The position numbers and the translations under genes were made by a program. This document shows positions 55,501 to 63,290 of a DNA stretch of 64,000 bases, one piece after another. Each line of letters opens with the position of its first letter. Position 1 is the stretch's first letter. The notes under the pieces are model-generated. The model had not been told where the DNA came from and searched no databases. It saw only the letters and a list, made by a program, of their open reading frames with translations. Source of the stretch: VXMF01 sp965206775 (lineage in GTDB: Bacteria; Acidobacteriota; Terriglobia; Bryobacterales; UBA6623); assembly GCA_965206775.1 (NCBI GenBank), contig CBDBKU010000003.1:2542001-2606000 (forward strand). Reading direction: 5' to 3'.

Positions 55501-55590
55501 ATGCCTGCGGGTCTCGATGCGGAGCTGAGTACGCAGGAGCTGGCCGACTTGCTGGCATTCCTGGAAGGCACGCAGAGGGGCCCTTCCTAG
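52549..55590 (+). CDS. PVC-type haem-binding protein: beta-propeller, HEAT repeats and cytochrome c domain
   Basis: 1013 residues from ATG 52549 with a lipoprotein-like signal (MRYFLAAVAIAWCACSAPDP). Residues 25-390 form an NHL/glucose-dehydrogenase-like propeller (SVPEGYEVVVAAAPPLVERP, DMDDAGRLYVAESSG, DRDGDGVYDSRTVFADKLML, DLHGPYEGLDGWIYWTKGSF, ADFHPTDVMEDADGSLLVVD). Residues 410-840 are alpha-helical HEAT repeats. Near the end one haem site, CISCHAIG (889-893), begins the PVC-type cytochrome domain (FQGGKVGPGLTTIGQIRERR, LEAVLYPSASFVTSYEP). Such proteins oxidise sugars or alcohols at the membrane in Planctomycetes, Verrucomicrobia and Acidobacteria. It ends the island's gene cluster. Confidence 0.9.
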   Translation: MRYFLAAVAIAWCACSAPDPPGLAHLSVPEGYEVVVAAAPPLVERPMIVDMDDAGRLYVAESSGSNAPVEEQLAEKPHSILRLEDRDGDGVYDSRTVFADKLMLPEGVLWTKEAVYVTAPPVIWKLVDADDDGVAEHREVWYDAKTLTNCANDLHGPYEGLDGWIYWTKGSFAEQTHEITDGSTLVTKAAHVFRRRPEGGPIEAVLTGGMNNPVEVAFLPTGERMLTSTFLQFPELGRRDGVIHAIYGGVYGRVHRAAEAHPMTGGYLDPISHLGPAAPVGLAAIESEALGFEGTNLVSTTFNTHRVLRHRLSPSGATFESEDSDLLVSSDADFHPTDVMEDADGSLLVVDTGGWYKLCCPTSQLAKADVPGAIYRIRRKGMTADEDPRGVKLAWDVAASELVDRLDDPRPFVRDRALRELGGMGESAVPVLATVDGSVTAKRNAVWALTQIDAPEARAAVRQALADEDESVRHAAAHGASAWRDAEATPALLGLLEQSKPLARVAAEALGRIHESEAVGELLAAAADAEDQVLAHSLTFALIEIADPEATRTGLRSASARTRRAALLALDQMRPSALEPRTVVPLLTSNDELLRETASWIAGRRLEWGAELARPFEARLRAGEEAVEDQLVRFAESPEIRSVVARAAESGSPASRRIALKVMSRALLKERPKEWDSALTRILRDATGETAEAAVRAANTLKRPSDQLRRSLLAVSENKGLGPRTRVEALETALSDAEATPSSAFAFLVDSLAADRDADTRAAAARALAGVALDDAQRLELARALKETGPAELPRVLDAFASGGSAELGEALLASLEQSRGSPGLQPGSVESLFAAFPESLAERAKAFANSLDADRADQTERLESLLASLPEGDVRRGQAVFNAEKTACISCHAIGFQGGKVGPGLTTIGQIRERRDLLEAVLYPSASFVTSYEPVIVQTQFDIHSGVTVEETEDWIVLATGAEERERIERSQIEEVRPGRVSVMPAGLDAELSTQELADLLAFLEGTQRGPS

Positions 55591-56772
55591 GCCGAAGTTC
55601 CCGGAGGGTTCGCTCCTTCGATTCGGCACTAACTCATTGAGCCGCTTGGACTTAGTGCGCTTCTTGGCGCTCTGGGGATTGTGGAAGGCAAGTGCGACGA
55701 GACCAAGATCCGTTCGTAAGGGAAGAGGTTGCTGACCGTGTACTTGGACACGCCGAGGGATGCGGTCGAGCGGCGTGCGGTGTCGCGATACCGGATTGCG
55801 TGGCAACATGAGCCTTGACCGAGACAAGGTCGCGAATCTTGAGAGCGGCCCAGGACGGAACGGACAGCCCGCGGCGGGCACTTCCAAGGCTCACCTAGAC
55901 CAAGCGGCCTTCCTGCAAGGATAGATCTCGGGAGCGACCTCCCCGAAAGGCCCGGCTGTGCAAGCGAGGGGCGTTTTCGGGGGGGTCGCTCCCGCCCCGC
56001 GGTCCGTGCGCTCAAGGGGTCCCATCCGTCCCGGCCATTTGAATAACTCGCTGCTAGGCAATGAGTTAGACTAGTCCCGCTTGTTGCGCTTGGCGGATCT
56101 CAGTCGCCCCGGAGGTCGTGCGCTGACATGATTTCCCCGCACGAGCCGTGCGCGGCCTTGGCACTCTTTTCCCGACGCTCCAGATCACAAGGGCGCTAGT
56201 TGGGAAAATTGTTGGAAACCGACCACAGATGATCTCATAACTCTTGCTATATCAATGAGTTGTGCTAGGAGTTGGATTCCGCCGCCTCCACCACTTCACT
56301 CCTCCCGTGAGTTCCTTTTAGTGCTTTGCTTTCAGTAGGCCGACCACGCTTCCCACGTTGTATCCCTCATTCTGCGCAGGAATCTGTGGGACCACCATAG
56401 CCGTCTCCGGACCGCATCGGTCTTGTCTTCTGAGCGATCCCCTTCCCTGGGTGTCGCGGATCGTCGCCGCGCCGGGCCATCGTCCGGTCGTCGTGTCACC
56501 GACTCGTACGGCCTCGCGTCCGTGATCGACGCCTGCCCTGACCGCCGCTACGGCTGTTCGCGGCCGCGAGGAAACGGCTAATTCTGGACTCGTGTCGACC
56601 GCAAGATGCTGTGGTGGGCCGCGGCATCGTCAGACCGACAGGTTCCGCGTGTGCTCGCCGTCCGGACTTGCCCTTGTCTGACGATGCCCACTCCAGACCC
56701 CCAAGACGTTGTGGTCGACCATCTGTTCAGATTGACGCGGTTTCTGATGACCGTTGACAGCCGCCCCTGCTC
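55591..56772. other. 1182-bp stretch without a gene; contains repeat copy 2 and the ssrA-end copy
   Basis: 55680-55930 is copy 2 of the repeat at 39612-39760, with about 130 extra bases. 56269-56293 is the ssrA-like att copy. The minus-strand frame 55629-56015 has a protein-like piece (RRSTASLGVSKYTVSNLF) but also frequent low-complexity; I cannot assign it. The part 56294-56772 shows nothing. Confidence 0.5.
56269..56293 (+). repeat. Degenerate copy of the ssrA 3' end (candidate att site)
   Basis: GAGTTGGATTCCGCCGCCTC followed by CACCA. Compared with the ssrA T-arm and acceptor end (37069-37093) it has the last 15 bases exact and two substitutions plus one missing C before them. No tRNA-like or tmRNA body precedes it. 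Confidence 0.5.
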
Positions 56773-57999
56773 TCATGCGCGGTCAGCTGCTGGCGGATGG
56801 TCGGGACGTACCCAGAGAATAATCATAGCTGCAACGAGGATGGCGGGAATCGAGGCGTAGAGCACCCCGTTCCAGCCAAGCAGCTGCATGACTGCCCCCG
56901 CACTCAAGGAGGCAAAGACCGAGATACCCATAATGCTGAAATCGTTCAGCGCCTGGGCACGGAAGCGTTCGGCTGGACGATAGGCTCGGGCCAGAAGCGT
57001 CGTTCCTCCAACATAGAGGAAATTCCAGCCGACGCCGAGCACCACCATGCTCAGGCCGTAGTGCAGCATGTGGCGGCCCGCCAGGCCCGCAATCACGGTG
57101 GCGCCAAGCAGCGCCGCTCCCCCAATCATCACCCGCCCGGCGCCGAAGCGTCCGATGAGAACACCACTGATCAATGAAGGAAGGTACATGGCCAGCACAT
57201 GGACCTGGATGATCGCCGCCGTTGCCGCCAGGGAATACCCGTCGACAACATGCATGGCCAGCGGTGCGGCCGTCATCGCGAGAGACATGACGCCCTGCCC
57301 GATCGCGGCCCCCGTGACGGCCACGATAAAGAAGCGGCCGCGAGCTATGACGCGCAGAGGACGAGCGCCCCCGGTTGGTTCTTCTTCGGCCGAAGGGGTC
57401 ATCGGCCGCAAGGCAAGGAGGGCGGCAGCGCCAAACAGATAGCACCCCGCAATAGCGGCGAATGAGCCACCGAACGGTGCGCCTGCGACCCAAGCCTCGC
57501 CCGACGCCATCAGTCCCGGGCCGAGGAAAGCGCCAATGATGGAGCCCAAGAGCACGATTGAGATCGCTTTTGGTGCGGCCGCCGCACCGACACATTCAGT
57601 GGCGGCAAAGCGGTATTGCTGAGAAAACGCGGCCGCGCAGCCGATCGTGATCGAGGCGCCACAAAGCAGCGCGAAGTCGTGAGTCAGGGTTGCAACGAAA
57701 GCACAGGCTGCTCCGAAGGCGCCCACCGTGGCGCCAATCGCAAAGCCACGGGCGCGGCCCACGCGCGCCATGGTCCACGAAGCGATGACCGTGGAAACGG
57801 CCGTGCCCACGATGAGCAGTGACACCGGCAAGGTCGCCAGGGCCGGGTTTGCCGCCAGGCTACGGCCAAGGATGCCGCCAGCCGTAACGACAGCGAACCA
57901 GCCGGTAACCGCCACTGCCTGCGCGAATAGCAGGATCGCCAAATTGCGGCTGAAGAGTTGGGAACGGATGGCCGGACCTTGTTGATTGCCAAAGCGCAT
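56773..57999 (-). CDS. MFS permease
   Basis: 408 residues, about 12 helices. N-terminal half: NLAILLFAQAVAVTGWFAVV, then SWTMARVGRARGFAIGATVG at loop 2-3. Second half: IARGRFFIVAVTGAAIGQGV, SGVLIGRFGAGRVMIGGAAL, and GLSMVVLGVGWNFLYVGGTT, with AYRPAERFRAQALNDFSIMG characteristic of YcaD/NarK-like unassigned MFS members. The substrate cannot be read. ATG 57999 is used; the upstream open bases do not look coding. It is monocistronic. Confidence 0.85.
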   Translation of the reverse strand: MRFGNQQGPAIRSQLFSRNLAILLFAQAVAVTGWFAVVTAGGILGRSLAANPALATLPVSLLIVGTAVSTVIASWTMARVGRARGFAIGATVGAFGAACAFVATLTHDFALLCGASITIGCAAAFSQQYRFAATECVGAAAAPKAISIVLLGSIIGAFLGPGLMASGEAWVAGAPFGGSFAAIAGCYLFGAAALLALRPMTPSAEEEPTGGARPLRVIARGRFFIVAVTGAAIGQGVMSLAMTAAPLAMHVVDGYSLAATAAIIQVHVLAMYLPSLISGVLIGRFGAGRVMIGGAALLGATVIAGLAGRHMLHYGLSMVVLGVGWNFLYVGGTTLLARAYRPAERFRAQALNDFSIMGISVFASLSAGAVMQLLGWNGVLYASIPAILVAAMIILWVRPDHPPAADRA

Positions 58000-58925
58000 A
58001 CTTGAGACTCAGCGGCACAATTGCAGACTCCGGAAGCGTGGCGCAATCACGAGGGAAATTGTTTGACACGGCACTATCTGCCGCGACCCACAGCCGAGGC
58101 GTTGCCTAATTTGAGGCCGCTTCAGGAATTCGTGTCGGCAGCGAGAGGGTTCGGGTAGAGGTCGAGCCCTCCCCACCCCCACGCAACGTGTCTCAGCTGT
58201 ACTGCAGTTTGGTGACATTGAGGCTTTTCTAGGGACTCTGCTCATCGACGCTCTACCTCTATTGAAGTTCGAAGTTTCTACCAGGTCAGGTGCAAGTTTG
58301 GCTCAATTCGTTCGGTTATCCCGCCATCCATGATTTACGTGTACGAAACGGGGAATCCGCGACGGCCCGGTCGGCACCTGGAAAGGTCGCCGGCCTCAAG
58401 TGCCTACCTACTGGGTTGCGGCGGGTCAGGCGGCTCCTCACATTTCGAGGTCGCCACCTTTACTTCCAACGCTACCACTTTGGGAGTCCGGAGGTTAGCT
58501 GCAGCGATTCTCAGAATGGGGGGTCTGACTCGTGTGGGGTGGAATCTGCAAGCGTTTGTGTGCGCCGTTGGAACCGGTTGCGGGGTGATTGGACGGCTGT
58601 TGACTCGGTATCCGGGGAGGCGAGGCGTCTGGCAGCGGCAATGACGCGGTCATGGACTTGCCGCAACGCACCCCCACTGAGGGCCACTGGAAGAGGAGCC
58701 TGTCGCTGGCAGGATGGCGGGCAGGTTGCGTCATGAGGGGGCGAACGCGGCCGCCCCGGGAGCGGGCGGTGGCGGGCGCTTCCTCAACACGGTCTCGAAC
58801 AGGGCGGTCCAACTGCGGAAGCAGAACCACTCCGTGAGGAAGCCCAGGGTCGCGAAGAACTTGCGCCGGGTGCCGACGCGCGCCCGACATTGCCGCCACA
58901 GGTCGGACACACAGTCCAGGACCGC
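58000..58925. other. 926-bp stretch with a possible transposase scrap
   Basis: On the minus strand about 58760-58925 reads DLWRQCRARVGTRRKFFATL and GFLTEWFCFRSWTALFETVL, which looks like an internal piece of an old transposase ending where the IS21-type repeats start. The remainder (58000-58740) has no gene, RNA or clear hairpin that I can support. Confidence 0.4.
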
Positions 58926-58953
58926 ATGCAGCGCGAAGGTGCGTATTCCGGCG

Positions 58954-59039
58954 AATGTGAACGCTCATTCCGAAGGAACGTGAACGCTCATTCCGATCCA
59001 TCGTGAACACCTGTTCCGAAGGAACGTGAACACTTCGGA
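58954..59039. repeat. Four spaced terminal repeats of an IS21-type end
   Basis: Units with a 23-base period start at 58954, 58977, 59000 and 59023. The first two are AATGTGAACGCTCATTCCGA and AACGTGAACGCTCATTCCGA; the third is ATCGTGAACACCTGTTCCGA and the fourth is shorter. Multiple 20-base repeats near each end are a hallmark of IS21 elements. No matching copies are visible near istA at the other end. Confidence 0.75.
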
Positions 59040-59130
59040 GCGAAGCGACGCTGGCGAACTCAGGATGCCGTACCGGTAGCGCCTCCGTCAAGTGGATCCC
59101 CGGATGGCCGGGGAGGGATGGTCCTCATCA

Positions 59131-59913
59131 TCATCTCGTCTTTCCTTTCGTGTGCAGAGGGTCGTGGGAGGAAGCCTCGGCCCTGGGGCGGGAGCTTGCC
59201 TGTTCCAGATTCGGTCGGGCACCGCCCGGCGCGGTGTCGGGCTTGTGCCGCCAGTAGTCCTCGCAGCGTCCGAGATTGAACTCCAGGTGCTGCCAGTAGG
59301 CGTCGGGAAATCGCTCGCGCTCGACTTCGCGCAGCAACGCTTCGAAGAAGCGCAGGCTGCGCACGGGCTGCGCGGCGGGCCGGTCGATCAGCGACATCGA
59401 CTTGCGCACGCAGCCGAGCAGGATGGCGCGCCGGACGGTGGCCGAGGGGACGCCGGCGGCGTGCCAGGCAGCGGCGAGACGCTCGTCGGCGGGGCCGAAA
59501 GCCGCCTGCACGCAGGCGGGGCCGAGGAAGGCCTGGCGCACGATCTCGACGTAGGCCCTGGCACCTGCATCCGGACGAGCTGCCGGCGGGGTGCTCGCGG
59601 CGCGGTAGGGCCAGTATGCGGCCCGCACGGCCAGCACCGAGCCGCAGTGCTGGTTGGGCGCGCTCTCGAGGTCGCAGACCCGGGCGCGGACCAGTTCGCG
59701 CAGGTGGCGCCCGAGCGCGCTGCGGCTCTTGCCCAGGCGGAGCGCCAGATCGGCGCGCTCGAAGGCCAGCCGCCCGCTGGCGCGTTCCGCCTGCAGGCAC
59801 ACGTGCACGAACACCTGGAAGGCCCCGTCGCTCAATTCGCCCGAAGCGCGCTCGAACTCGGCTCCGGCGGCGAAGAACCCGCGCCGGCGCTTGAGACGGT
59901 AGCCCGCCCTCAT
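59131..59913 (-). CDS. Replication-initiator-like HTH protein coupled to istB
   Basis: 260 residues starting at ATG 59913, which overlaps the istB stop by four bases (ATGA). Residues 15-90 look like a winged helix (SGELSDGAFQVFVHVCLQAE, FERADLALRLGKSRSALGRH, LRELVRARVCDLE). Residues 110-215 are helical (AYVEIVRQAFLGPACVQAAF, ATVRRAILLGCVRKSMSLID, FFEALLREVERERFPDAYWQ). This resembles DnaD/RepA-type or HTH regulatory proteins. Normal IS21 elements have only istA and istB, so this is a passenger or a third transposition factor. The tail is Arg/Ser-rich. Confidence 0.6.
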   Translation of the reverse strand: MRAGYRLKRRRGFFAAGAEFERASGELSDGAFQVFVHVCLQAERASGRLAFERADLALRLGKSRSALGRHLRELVRARVCDLESAPNQHCGSVLAVRAAYWPYRAASTPPAARPDAGARAYVEIVRQAFLGPACVQAAFGPADERLAAAWHAAGVPSATVRRAILLGCVRKSMSLIDRPAAQPVRSLRFFEALLREVERERFPDAYWQHLEFNLGRCEDYWRHKPDTAPGGARPNLEQASSRPRAEASSHDPLHTKGKTR

Positions 59914-60677
59914 GACTGCTCTGCTTCCGCGGCCGCGATCTCGGCGCGGCCCTGGACCTTGCGCAGCGACTCCCCGCGCAGTTCGAAGCGGTGCGCGTTA
60001 TGCACCATGCGATCCAGGATGGAGTCGGCCACGGTCGGATCGCCGACCGGGCCGTGCCACAGATCCGTCGGCAGCTGCGAGGTGAGAATCGTCGAGCGCA
60101 GCCGGAAGCGGTCGTCGCAGATATCGAGGAAGTCGCGACGCTCCAGTTCCGTCATCGGAGCGAGGCCGAAATCGTCGACCACCAGCGCGTCAATGCGCGC
60201 CAGCTTCTCCAGCAGGCGCGTCAGGCTGCCTTCGGCACGCGCCGCCTGCAGGTCCCGGAACAGTTGCGGCGCCCGCGTGTAGAGAGCGCTGAAGCCGTCG
60301 CGGCAGGCCTTCTGCGCCAGGGCGCACGCCAGGAAGCTTTTCCCGACTCCGGTCGGGCCGACCAGCACGACGTTCTGCTTGCGCCGGATCCAGGCCGACT
60401 CGTGCGCCAGGCTCATCCAGCGCCCCCGCTCCAGCCCGCGCGGATGCCGGAAGTCGATGTCCTCCACGCACGCCTGCTGCTTCAGCTTCGCCAGCGCCAG
60501 GCGCCGCGTCTGCGCCCGGCTCTGCTTCCACGTCCACTGCGAATCGACCAGCAGCGCGAAGCGCTCCTCGAAGGCCAGCTCGCTCGCGGCCGGCTCCTCC
60601 AGCTGCCGGCGGAACGCCTCCGCCATGCCGTTCAGCCGCATGGCGTAGAGCTGCTCCAGCGTTGGTTGCACTAGCAT
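59910..60677 (-). CDS. istB: IstB-family transposition ATPase
   Basis: 255 residues from ATG 60677, just after AGGAGGATCGGAG. Walker A is LVGPTGVGKSFLACALAQKA (residues about 104-112), Walker B is ALVVDDFGLAPMTELERRDF, with the following RFRLRSTILTSQLPTDLWHG sensor region and DSILDRMVHNAHRFELRGES. The N-terminal LEQLYAMRLNGMAEAFRRQL is the usual IstB start. IstB is a DnaA-like AAA+ helper that loads IstA on target DNA. It overlaps istA by seven bases and orf3 by four. The gene is intact. Confidence 0.93.
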   Translation of the reverse strand: MLVQPTLEQLYAMRLNGMAEAFRRQLEEPAASELAFEERFALLVDSQWTWKQSRAQTRRLALAKLKQQACVEDIDFRHPRGLERGRWMSLAHESAWIRRKQNVVLVGPTGVGKSFLACALAQKACRDGFSALYTRAPQLFRDLQAARAEGSLTRLLEKLARIDALVVDDFGLAPMTELERRDFLDICDDRFRLRSTILTSQLPTDLWHGPVGDPTVADSILDRMVHNAHRFELRGESLRKVQGRAEIAAAEAEQS

Positions 60678-63138
60678 CTCCGATCCTCCTGGCTCCTGCC
60701 GCCGGACGGCGCCTCCCCGTAGTAGCGGCCGCCGCGCACGTTGTCGTGCTCGACCGGCTCGCCAGCGGACGGCTCGCCCTCCAGCGGCTGCCGGTCCGCC
60801 CCGCTCGCCAGCATCGCCTTGATGCTGGCGTAGCTGACCGTCCCGTAGTGCAGCGCCCGCTGCGCCGCCGCTTCCATGCGCTCATCCCCGCACTGCCGGG
60901 CCAGGCGCATGATGCCCAGGCAGCTCCCGTATCTCTCCTGCGGGTACTCGCTCTCCTCCAGCAGCTCGCTCACCGCGCGTCCCGTGCTCGGACCCACCGT
61001 GCCCGCCCATTCCCGGATCCGTTCCGGCGGCGTCGGGTAGGGCACTGGCGCGCGCACCCTTAGGCGGAGGATTTCCATCCCTGCCCTTTCGGTTGCAGAG
61101 TGGGTTCTCAGTTCCGCCATCGGCCACGTTTCCAGCCGCCCCCCCTAAAATCCGTACGTCGGGTTTTCCCACAGTACGGCTTCCAGCATCAGGCACCTTG
61201 CAGTTCGGCACGGAGCTTTCCGCGGGGCCGCCGAGGTTAAGGCTGACCCCGCCATGCCCCCGATCGGATCCCGCGTTGTCTCCGTCCTTCGACGCCCGCG
61301 CCCGCCGCTGAGGTACCCGCCACTGAGTGCGGACTCCCGGCTGCGCCGCCGTCACCTGAGCCCAGAGGTCCTCGCTCCGTCCGGGTTCTGTTGTCCCGCA
61401 CGTCATCGCTTGCCGACCTCATCCGCCAGTCAGGAGGACTCCCGGCCATTTCCCGGCATCCGCCGGTTATAGGCCCGGTCCTTGACATTCATTGGATCAT
61501 CCTGTCTGCCCTCCTCACCTTCCGGACTTTTGCTGCTGCTCTCTCCAGAATTGCCGCCTTCAGTACGCCGGGGGACCCGGTCCGTGCTCCTCGCAGTTGC
61601 TTCCGGACCGGCACTGGCCATCGGGCAGGAGTGACACCCTTGGCATCTCCAAAACTCCGCTTCAATCAGCTTCATGCGGTAGACAATTTCGGCGCTTGAT
61701 CCGTTCGCTTTCGCTACGGCCCTTCTGGTTGCTCGCCCCCCGGGCTGACCAGACCTCCGCGACCTAACGCCGCGTGGCCTCCCAAGACTTTTACTTCCGG
61801 GCTTCCAGGTCACCAGGTCACCCTGTGTGCCTGCCGGATATGACTACGGCGGCAAACTGAGAATTCCGCCGGCGGGACTTCCACCCGCTAGAACAGCAGC
61901 TAGTCTCGCTGCACCACTCCCCGTGCTCGCGGTGCGACTTCGGCCGGTGCGCCGGCTGCGTCGTGAAGCCTCCCTGCACCCGGCTGCGCACATGCAACGC
62001 CACCCGCCGGCCCTGATGCAGCACTTCCACGCAGCTGGCCGTCAGGCGCAGCTCCACTTGCTTCTGCACCAATTCGCACGGCACCGAGTAGCGATGCCTG
62101 TCCGCCGCCACGTGGTAGTCGATGTTCACTCGCCCCTGGCTCCACTCGGCATACTCGTAGCGCTGCGCCGGCACTCGCGGCCGCAGCGCTGCGCCGGCAG
62201 GCCGGCCGGTCCAGTTCCTCGAACAGCTCCAAGCGGGATTCGGGACGCTTCTGGAACGGCTTCGCGTTCAGCACGTCTCGCAGCTTGGCAATCGCCTCGT
62301 TCAGCTCGCCCAGGCTTGTGAATCGCTCGTGGCGCAGCGCTTCCAGCAGGCTTTGCTCCACCAGCTGCACTCCTTTTTCCGCCTTCGCTTTATCCTTGGG
62401 GCGATACGGCCTCGCAGGCACGATTGCCATGCCATAGTGCCGCCCCATGTCCTTGTAGCTGCGGTTCAAGACCGGCTCGTAGCGGCACGCGCGCGTCACT
62501 CCCGACTTCAGGTTGTCGGGCACGAGCGTGCGGACAGAGCCGCCGAAGTGGCTCAAGGCCCGCACGTGCGAAGCGATCCAGGACTCCACGTCCTGGCCCC
62601 AGCTCGCTTCGGCGTAAAAGTACGAGCTCGCGCCCAGCACCGCCACGAACACCTGCGCCTCGCGCGTCTGGCCCGTCTCCGCGTCCTCCACCGGAACCGT
62701 TTGACCCGCGTAATCAAGGAACAGCTTGTCTCCCGCCTTGTGCTCCTGCAGCATGACCAGGTCCTGGCGGGACTTCCACTGCCGGTACAGCTCGCAGTAC
62801 TGGCTGTAGCTGTACCCGTCCGGGTTCTGCTCGCGGTACTCGTGCCACACCAGCTGCACGGTCAGGTGCTTGCGCCGGCTCAGTTCCTTGCGCACCGCCG
62901 CGAAGTCGATCGCCTCCAGCCGGGCACTCGGCCTCGCACCGGCGGGACGTCCGTACACGCGCTCGAACAGCTCGCCCTCGTCCAGGTCCGGCGGCAAGGG
63001 CCACGACAGGCCGGCCAGCCCGGCCAGCCGCAGCACCTTGTTCACCGCTCCCGCCGACAGCCCGCACGAGCGGGCGACCTCCCGTTGCGATCGGCCGCAC
63101 TCGTGGTGCAGCCTCAAAATCTCTCGTATCGAATTCAT
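60671..63138 (-). pseudogene. istA: IstA transposase gene broken by a 26-bp duplication and a group II intron
   Basis: From ATG 63138: HTH part (MNSIREILRLHHECGRSQRE), rve core with KLFLDYAGQTVPV (first Asp), VRTLVPDNLKSGV (second Asp) and MAIVPARPYRPKDKAKAEKG (Glu), then LFEELDRPA. At 62159-62199 a 15-mer AGCGCTGCGCCGGCA occurs twice, 26 bases apart, and the frame shifts. The next frame reads PAQRYEYAEWSQGRVNIDYH and FTTQPAHRPKSHREHGEW, which ends at an intron (61914). After the intron the C-terminus resumes near 61060: PERIREWAGTVGPSTGRAV, YGSCLGIMRLARQCGDERME and on to 60671. Splicing could repair the second break, not the first. Confidence 0.85.
61050..61914 (-). mobile_element. ORF-less group II intron inside istA
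   Basis: Reading the minus strand from 61914, the sequence begins GTGCAGCGAGAC (group II 5' consensus GUGYG) and continues with TAGCTGCTGTTCTAGCGGGT and GGAAGTCCCGCC, the domain I start typical of bacterial group II introns. A domain V-like hairpin lies at about 61148-61185 (AGCCGTAC ... GGGAAAACCC ... GTACGG). It interrupts istA between HREHGEW and PERIREW. No reverse transcriptase/maturase frame is present, so it must be mobilised or spliced by a maturase in trans, or is dead. The 3' border is approximate (61050-61110). Confidence 0.72.
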
Positions 63139-63145
63139 TGCGAAC

Positions 63146-63224
63146 ATGCGCTGCACCGGGATATGCGCTGCAAGAACTGTATCTTCTTGGAAAGCAATGC
63201 TCTAGCGGTGATCCTACAGCGCAT
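63146..63224. repeat. ATGCGCTG repeats between istA and the recombinase
   Basis: ATGCGCTGCA occurs at 63146-63155 and 63163-63172, with an inverted CAGCGCAT at 63217-63224. They lie about 70-145 bases upstream of the recombinase start, in a position like that of the CGCAACAT copies and palindrome at the left-edge recombinase. They may be recombinase binding sites or the terminal repeats of IS21. Confidence 0.45.
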
Positions 63225-63290
63225 AACCTAGTGTCGTGCGACGGGAAATCACCGTCGGGCCCCCTGTCTTTTCAGAAAGGAGATTCAACA

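Larger units (their letters stand above)
37094..56293. mobile_element. Candidate genomic island inserted at the ssrA 3' end
   Basis: A degenerate copy of the ssrA 3' end lies at 56269-56293 in the same orientation: it shares CCGCCGCCTCCACCA exactly, plus GTT.GATT just before. Such duplications are left when an element integrates into ssrA. The 19.2 kb between holds restriction-system remnants, repeats and a catabolic cluster, but no integrase; an integrase may have been lost, or the copy may be a chance tRNA-like remnant. Confidence 0.4.
58954..63180. mobile_element. IS21-family element carrying istA, istB and a third gene
   Basis: istA (broken), istB and a third ORF are in one orientation with overlaps of 7 and 4 bases. 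The left limit is set by the repeats at 58954-59039. The right limit is uncertain, between the istA start (63138) and the recombinase leader (about 63230). The ends do not match each other, so the element may be chimaeric or one end may be lost. Confidence 0.65.
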
